Program-made: the position numbers and the translations under genes
Shown here: positions 5,729 through 6,025 of the stretch, one piece after another
Layout of the letters: each line of letters begins with the position of its first letter
Position numbering within the stretch: position 1 is the stretch's first letter
Assembly (NCBI GenBank): GCA_016287975.1
Contig: JAEEXV010000201.1
Coordinates: forward strand, 1-6,025
Length of the DNA stretch: 6,025 nucleotides
From: Lentisphaeria bacterium
Lineage (GTDB): Bacteria; Verrucomicrobiota; Lentisphaeria; Oligosphaerales; Oligosphaeraceae
Direction of reading: 5' to 3'
The notes under the pieces: model-generated
Seen by the model: the letters and a program-made list of their open reading frames with translations, nothing else
Told to the model about the DNA's origin: nothing
Databases searched by the model: none

Positions 5729-5756
5729 AATATAAGCGGCGACAAGGATTTTACAA
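5729..5756 (-). promoter_or_regulatory. Candidate promoter of the small lipoprotein gene
   Basis: On the minus strand, TTGTAA (5756-5751) and TATATT (5734-5729) are separated by 16 nt. They match the sigma70 consensus at 4/6 and 5/6 positions. The predicted start near 5722 gives a 5' UTR of about 160 nt. The inverted repeat GTAAAAT/ATTTTAC (5725-5731 and 5748-5754) overlaps both boxes and could be an operator. The promoter is divergent from the rRNA promoter about 100 nt away. Confidence 0.45.
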
Positions 5757-5806
5757 CTCTACCCTGCTACTGTTCTGATCTACCGTGTGCTCACCCTATC
5801 CCGCAG

Positions 5807-5869
5807 CTTTTTTCAGGAATTTTGCGCGGATCGGCTTGACAACCCGGAAAGCGGTGCCATATTAAGCGC
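5807..5869 (+). promoter_or_regulatory. rRNA operon promoter with UP-like tract and GC-rich discriminator
   Basis: The -35 box is a perfect TTGACA (5836-5841). After 16 nt comes CATATT (5858-5863); TATTAA at 5860-5865 with an 18-nt spacer is the alternative. AAGCGC follows at 5864-5869. The AT-rich tract CTTTTTTCAGGAATTTT (5807-5823) upstream resembles an UP element. The predicted start near 5871 leaves a leader of about 120 nt before mature 16S. A GC-rich discriminator is the known hallmark of rRNA promoters under stringent control. Confidence 0.75.
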
Positions 5870-5871
5870 CA

Positions 5872-5898
5872 CGCCCAAACGGGCGCTCTTTGGAAACA
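5872..5898 (+). promoter_or_regulatory. boxB-like hairpin followed by boxA-like antitermination signal
   Basis: CGCCC (5872-5876) and GGGCG (5881-5885) form a 5-bp hairpin with an AAAC loop at the very start of the rRNA transcript. It is followed immediately by GCTCTTTGGAAACA (5885-5898), which resembles the boxA consensus TGCTCTTTAACA. In other bacteria, Nus factors bind such elements to prevent Rho termination of rRNA transcripts. The assignment rests on motif similarity and position. Confidence 0.55.
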
Positions 5899-5920
5899 GG
5901 ACAGTGCAATGCGACATGCG

Positions 5921-5950
5921 GGGTGCGGGCGCCTGGCGGCGTCCGCGCCC
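5921..5950 (+). other. 13-bp leader hairpin of the rRNA transcript
   Basis: GGGTGCGGGCGCC (5921-5933) pairs with GGCGTCCGCGCCC (5938-5950) around a TGGC loop. All 13 positions pair, including two G.U pairs. A small hairpin, ACCTG/CAGGT (5968-5972 and 5978-5982), follows before 16S. Such leader structures guide pre-rRNA folding and processing. No T-run follows, so it is not a terminator. Confidence 0.65.
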
Positions 5951-5992
5951 GTCAATGAGAATGTAGAACCTGAATCACAGGTCGGACTTTTC

Positions 5993-6025
5993 GCAACGGA
6001 GAGTTTGATCCTGGCTCAGAATGAA
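5993..6025 (+). rRNA. 16S ribosomal RNA, 5' end only
   Basis: GAGTTTGATCCTGGCTCAGA (6001-6020) is the universal 16S 5' motif (the 27F primer site, E. coli position 9 onward). Counting back by E. coli numbering places nucleotide 1 near 5993. The gene continues beyond the window. The visible 33 nt are too conserved for confident taxonomic placement. Confidence 0.97.

Larger units (their letters stand above)
5563..5992. other. Gene-free control region between the lipoprotein gene and 16S rRNA
   Basis: This 430-nt stretch has no convincing protein gene on either strand. It contains the divergent promoters of the small lipoprotein gene and the rRNA operon, the lipoprotein leader with its inverted repeat, and the rRNA leader with boxB/boxA-like signals and the 13-bp hairpin. 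TAGGGT/ACCCTA motifs recur at 5721-5726, 5760-5764 (partial) and 5792-5798, without a clear function. Confidence 0.7.

Overview
The window looks like a GC-rich chromosomal segment of a Gram-negative-type bacterium. Two sampled lines of coding sequence are about 63-65% G+C. Only about 33 nt of a 16S rRNA gene is visible, starting at about 5993. That end, together with lipoprotein-type signal peptides, GldA/NatA-like ABC genes and the overall style, is compatible with the PVC group (Verrucomicrobia, Kiritimatiellae or Lentisphaerae). This placement is an inference and should be held loosely.

Layout: a tRNA-Asp(GUC) lies on the minus strand at 12-88, with its own promoter at 120-147. A 200-nt intergenic stretch follows, holding a terminator-like or attenuator-like hairpin at 258-302. 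Three tightly spaced plus-strand genes come next and form a complete polar amino acid uptake ABC transporter: lipoprotein binding protein (330-1163), permease (1180-1920) and ATPase (1934-2713). After 68 nt comes a second ABC unit, a NatA/GldA-type ATPase (2782-3744) and a polytopic ABC-2-type membrane protein (3764-5125), probably an exporter or membrane-remodelling pump. A GC-rich hairpin (5131-5173) separates it from a convergent, AT-rich small lipoprotein gene (5191-5562, minus). The rest is the control region of an rRNA operon: an UP-like tract, a TTGACA/CATATT promoter, boxB/boxA-like signals, a 13-bp leader hairpin and the start of 16S rRNA.

The most notable object is the binding protein. 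Its primary structure is circularly permuted relative to the GlnH/HisJ (SBP_bac_3) family. The segment that normally ends the protein (hinge strand, LRDAV helix and terminal KIS..WF motif) sits directly after the lipoprotein signal. An Ala/Pro-rich linker then leads into the normal beginning of the family, and the gene stops where the canonical protein would cross back to lobe 1. All core parts appear present once, so this reads as a working permutant and not a fragment. The adjacent permease and ATPase are intact and canonical, which suggests the permuted protein feeds a functional importer.
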